Positions 60,561 to 64,000 of a DNA stretch of 64,000 nt are shown in pieces. Each line of letters opens with the position of its first letter. Positions within the stretch are counted from its first letter, which is position 1. The DNA lies in NCBI GenBank assembly GCA_963575745.1, contig CAUYUJ010000851.1, forward strand, positions 1 to 64,000, written 5' to 3'. This stretch comes from Prorocentrum cordatum. Taxonomy: Eukaryota; Sar; Dinophyceae; Prorocentrales; Prorocentraceae. The notes under the pieces were generated by a model. That model saw nothing but the letters and a program-made list of their open reading frames with translations. It was not told the DNA's origin and did no database searches. The position numbers and the translations under genes were made by a program.

Positions 60561-61211
60561 GGATCGACCTGTTGGCGACTCGTGGCTCCCTTGGACCATC
60601 TTGCGGACCATCTTGGGGCCGCCCGTGCCGCCCGCAAGCGCGTCTGCAAAACTGGAGCCGGCTTCCGCCGGCTTCCGCCGGCGTTCCGCCCGTGCCCGGG
60701 GGGGGGCGGGGGGGTACCCGCCCACACACACCCGGGGGATACTAAACGGGAACCCCTTCTCAGGTCGGGGAAAGACCCTCGGCGAGGGAACGGTCTTTCA
60801 TCTAGCCTCAGCACCGTTTCAGTCCGCAGCGATGGCAATCCAGCTCGACGGGCATCGCTACATTGGCCCAAGTCGAACTCAGGGCATAGTAGCATAGGCC
60901 CTGTGCACTGTAGGCCTTCGGTAAGGGCCGCACCTGCTCGTTGGGATGGTCAGGACGGACATGCGTTGGGGGGGCGGGGAGGGGAGGGTCATCAGTGACA
61001 CAACCAGGCACTGCAGCATACTCTTCAACCTCTGCTGCTCCCAGCTATCTTGCTTTTCTAGTTCCTCCCAGACGCGCGCTGCTGCAGTGCCAGGGCCTAA
61101 CGTTTATGTGATTGCTCCAGTCTGAACATGACGCATTGTTCCAGCACCACGGAAACGCAACAGCTTAGTCGCTCATGTTTACCACATGTAAAAAAGCAGG
61201 GGGGGGGGGCG

Positions 61212-61368
61212 TGAGGACCGTGAGGGCCGTTGGGGCCGTGAGGACCGTGAGAGCCATGGAGGGCCGTGAGGGCCGTTAAGGCCATGGAGGGCCGTGAGGG
61301 TTGCGAGGGCCGTGAGGACCACGAGGGCCGTGAGGACCGTGAGGGCCGCGAGACCCGTGAGGACCGTA
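61212..61368. repeat. 9 bp minisatellite GTGAGGGCC
   Basis: About 17 units with single-base variants (GTGAGGACC, GTTGGGGCC). Confidence 0.9.
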
Positions 61369-61432
61369 AGGGGGCTGCCCCCTTCTGGCCCTGCCCCCCT
61401 CTGCGCGCCGCCGTTGGGCCGCGCTCGCGGCC

Positions 61433-61527
61433 CTCCCCGGGGCCTCCTCCTCGGGCGCCCCCCCGAGCATGCGCGAGAACAGGGTGCGCTTGCCGGCCTC
61501 GTGGTCGTCGGTCGGCCACCTGGAGGG
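61433..61527 (-). CDS. Candidate mini-exon, unknown protein
   Basis: 95 bp in the frame PSRWPTDDHEAGKRTLFSRM then LGGAPEEEAPG. Acceptor GTGCAG; donor GGGGAG before GG. GC3-rich and on the same strand as the other candidates. The adjacent conserved stretch 61530-61680 may be part of the same exon or a repeat. Confidence 0.3.
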
Positions 61528-61529
61528 CT

Positions 61530-61680
61530 GCACGCAAGACGGCACAGCGACCTTGCGCGGCGGCTTGCGCGGGCCGCCAGCGCGGCACGCTGCGCGGAAG
61601 ACGAGGGCGCTCACGCGCGGCCTTACGCGGGGAGCTGACGCGCGAACGTCGGCGCAGTCCAACCCGTGCTTCCCAAGCGT
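61530..61680 (-). other. Conserved stretch shared with 22290-22435
   Basis: Second copy of the KPPRKV-containing sequence; GC3 is higher here than in the 22 kb copy. Confidence 0.5.
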
Positions 61681-61739
61681 CATGTGGTGTTGGGTCCTCG
61701 TTTTCAAGAGACAGCGCTCCCGCACACCCCTCACACGCT

Positions 61740-62390
61740 TCGAGGCCCCAGAAGGAGCTCCAGCGAAGGCGTCGATGCCTCATTTCAGTACGCCCTTCAC
61801 ACCTTTCGTGGCCCCGAAGGGAGCTCCAGCGAAGGCCCAAATGGCAGGGTCCGCATAGCGTCGGTGCCCCATTTCGGCACACCTCTCATACGTTTCGTGG
61901 CCCCATAGTGAGCTCCAGCTAAAGCCCAAATGCGAGGGTCCGCATGGCGTCGGCTCCTCATTTAGGCACACCCATCATCAGTTTCTTGACCCTACAGGGA
62001 GCTCCAGCGAAAGCCCAAATACCAGGTTCCGCACGGCGTCAGTTCTTCACTTGGGCACACTCCTCATACGCCTCATGGCCCCATAGGAAGCTCCAGCTAA
62101 GGCCCAAATGTTAGTGTCCGCGTGGCGTCGGTGCTGTTCACATGCGTCCCCACCTTCGGCACACCCCTCGCACGTCACGTGGCCCCATGGGGAGCTCCAC
62201 CGAAGGCCAAAGTGGTGCCGTTCGCATGCGTCCCCGCTACCAATTTCGCCACACCCCTCACACGCTTCGTGGCCCCATAAAGGCCATAGGGAGCTCCACC
62301 AACGGCGCCAGTGCCAGCGCCCGCAAGGCAGCACCTCCCCATTTCGGCACACCCCTCACACGGTGTTTGGCCCCATAGGGACTTCCCCTT
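61740..62390. repeat. 66-101 bp tandem repeat, about eight copies
   Basis: Each unit has TTCGTGGCCCCATAGGGAG, a GAGCTCCA mark (near 61755, 61821, 61910, 61999 and onward), then GGCCCAAAT and ATTTCGGCACACC. The minus strand stays open with WSSLWGHE-like units, but variation is not codon-like. 62.39-63.41 kb is unique GC-rich sequence with no supported gene. Confidence 0.8.
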
Positions 62391-63410
62391 TCTTCGTCCC
62401 ACCTGCCTTGCGGTATGCACGCCTGCATGTGTCGCCGCGCTGTTTGTTCTTGACGGGCCCGAGTGGACGACGCCGACACCACGGCAAACCCACGGCAAAC
62501 CCTGCGCCCCACGCCCCAAGCAGACGAGGCCGCCACACGGCAAACCCCACGGCGAGCCCACAGCGCCCGAGTCGGCGTTTGCCCTGGTGGCCGAGGCGCC
62601 CTCCCCAAAACGCAAAGCCGCGCGTCGGAACAAACGGCGCGGCGACATATGCTTGGGTCCGTCGCCAGGACCATTTGCGTCGCTCACCTGGAGAGGGGCA
62701 ACAGGACGGGCGGGGCCCGACGGGCACACCGTTCATGCCGCTCGCGCTCCTGGTGTGCTGCAGCAGGTGCGGATAGCCCAGAGGGGGAGAAATACACGTC
62801 ACTGGCGAAGACGTCGGCTGGTCTCCGTCGTCTTCGGGACGCGGCGGCTGGCAGTTCAGGGGAACCCGCGCTGCTCTTGGGGCAAGTCTGGGCGACGCTC
62901 GAGAGCGAACACGGCTCATGCCCCCCACCCCCCCCTGGGTTGCCCGTCCCTGTTGCTGCCCCCGAGCTCACTCCCCAACTCCCCCCCCCCAGCCTTGCCC
63001 CAGGACGGCGCATCAAGAGGAAGCCGAGGACGGCCTCGAGAACGCTCCAAGACGGCCCGCGAGGCCCCCAAAGGCCGAAGGCGGCCGGCTCCTCCGCCGA
63101 GCCGCCCTCGGGAGAGCGCGGGGGAACCGGCGCGCCGCCGACGGCCCTGCCCCGCCCCCATCCTTCCTCCCCTCCTCTCTCCCTTCCTCACTTCCGATCC
63201 CTCGCCCCTCGCATGTGTTCCTGGAGCTTGCTTTTCGTCATCCGCCGCCCAGCGGCTAATCTGTGTGCAGTGTGTCGCGTTTGTCCATGTCTCTCGGTCT
63301 GAATTCCAAGTGGTTTCTTGCCGATGCGCCGTCCAAGCACGGCTTCTTGCGTGCGCGCGTGCGTGCCCAGACGGGCCTCCTCCCCCCCCGCAGACCCTCC
63401 CCCGAGCCTC

Positions 63411-63526
63411 CTCGAGACGGCAGCGGGGTCACCCTGCGCCGAGTCGGCGTTGTCCCCGCCGCTGCTGGTCAGGACGCTGCCGCTGCACTCCTTCTCGGCC
63501 GTCCCGGCGTTCTTGTTCACCCACAC
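63411..63526 (-). CDS. Candidate mini-exon, unknown protein
   Basis: 116 bp: 38 codons plus two bases, VWVNKNAGTAEKECSGSV then LTSSGGDNADSAQGDPAAVS. Acceptor CTTGAG before GTG, donor CTCGAG before GAGG. GC3-rich. It would be the most upstream exon seen of the minus-strand gene. Confidence 0.33.
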
Positions 63527-63541
63527 CTCAAGGGCTCCCAA

Positions 63542-63572
63542 CTTCGCGCTTCGCGCTGCGCGAAGCGCGAAG
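63542..63572. repeat. 14 bp perfect inverted repeat with 3-base loop
   Basis: CTTCGCGCTTCGCG pairs with its complement at 63559-63572. A related GCGAAGCGCGAAGCGCG stretch recurs near 63645-63675. The rest to 64000 includes the empty-site region 63776-63880. Confidence 0.8.
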
Positions 63573-64000
63573 TGCGAATAACTTCGCGCTCTCGCGCCGC
63601 CTCCCAGGGTAGAAGGGGAGGATGAGGAGGAATCGGAGCCGAACCGCGAAGCGCGAAGCGCGAATAACTTCGCGCACTCGAGGGCGCCCTTGACACCTCG
63701 CAAGGGAGGGCGGTCGGGAACTGTTGCTCAGCGTGCCGCCGCGGCGGCCCCGGCGACACGCTGCAGCGTGTCGCTGCACTCCGCAGGGCGGGAGGCTCGG
63801 AAAGGCTCGGGACGTGGACGGCTGGGGATTGGGACGTGGACGGCGTGTCGCGCCCAAGCGCGGTGGGCCAGAACTGGCAGAGCGACGCGCTATCCAAGAG
63901 CTCCCGACCGTAGGCTCTGCCCATCGCCCTCGCCACCAATCCGATCTCAAGCGGGCGGAGAGCACAGGATGGGTGGCGAGGTTCCTCTCACCTCGCCATC

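Noticed and set aside
61097-62352. Open frames with WSSLWGHE-like units
   Set aside because: Units follow a tandem repeat with insertions not in multiples of three; likely non-coding.
62311-63612. 433-residue plus-strand frame
   Set aside because: GC-rich open sequence without domains; its 3' part is antisense to a better candidate exon.

Overview
The window looks like nuclear DNA of a dinoflagellate. The evidence is the gene content: a Ty1/copia-type polyprotein with extra enzyme domains of the kind found in dinoflagellate retroelements, a GC-rich APE/RT/RNase H LINE, tiny GC3-rich exons with GC-AG and GA-AG introns, direct repeats at intron ends, a possible spliced-leader relic, and very heavy triplet microsatellites. 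The species cannot be named from sequence alone.

Layout. 1-14.66 kb, minus strand: most of one copia-like retroelement, read from about 14.6 kb down to the left edge. In reading order it has a Gag capsid-like ORF with a membrane-like helix, a 2330-residue ORF (basic region, CCHC knuckle, Tpt1/KptA-like RNA 2'-phosphotransferase domain, RING-H2 finger, aspartic protease), a lone TGA, two methyltransferase-like segments, a DDE integrase, and the start of reverse transcriptase. About 40 copies of a 14-15 bp hairpin with matched stem changes are scattered through it. 14.79 kb: one cold-shock-domain exon. 15-23 kb: (CAT)n, (GGA)n and (TCC)n arrays, foldback elements and one MITE. 23-35 kb: a mosaic of two repeat modules (A and B), each opening with a short hairpin followed by a triplet microsatellite, including a near-perfect 1241 bp tandem duplication. 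34.3-63.5 kb, minus strand: a gene built of mini-exons whose 3' part encodes NHL beta-propeller blades; its introns are filled with microsatellites, foldbacks and a whole LINE (42.57-49.14 kb, plus strand). 49-64 kb: further candidate exons, MITEs, minisatellites and purine-rich tracts.

How it fits together. The five NHL exons join with agreeing codon phase at every junction, so much of the apparent repeat desert is probably intron. Two of the introns are flanked by 18 and 24 bp direct repeats that duplicate exon sequence, as expected if introns arise by insertion. Both autonomous retroelements show single in-frame TGA codons between their first and second proteins and a few frame changes, some at homopolymers. 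They may be decayed copies, recoded genes or carriers of assembly indels; sequence alone cannot decide.
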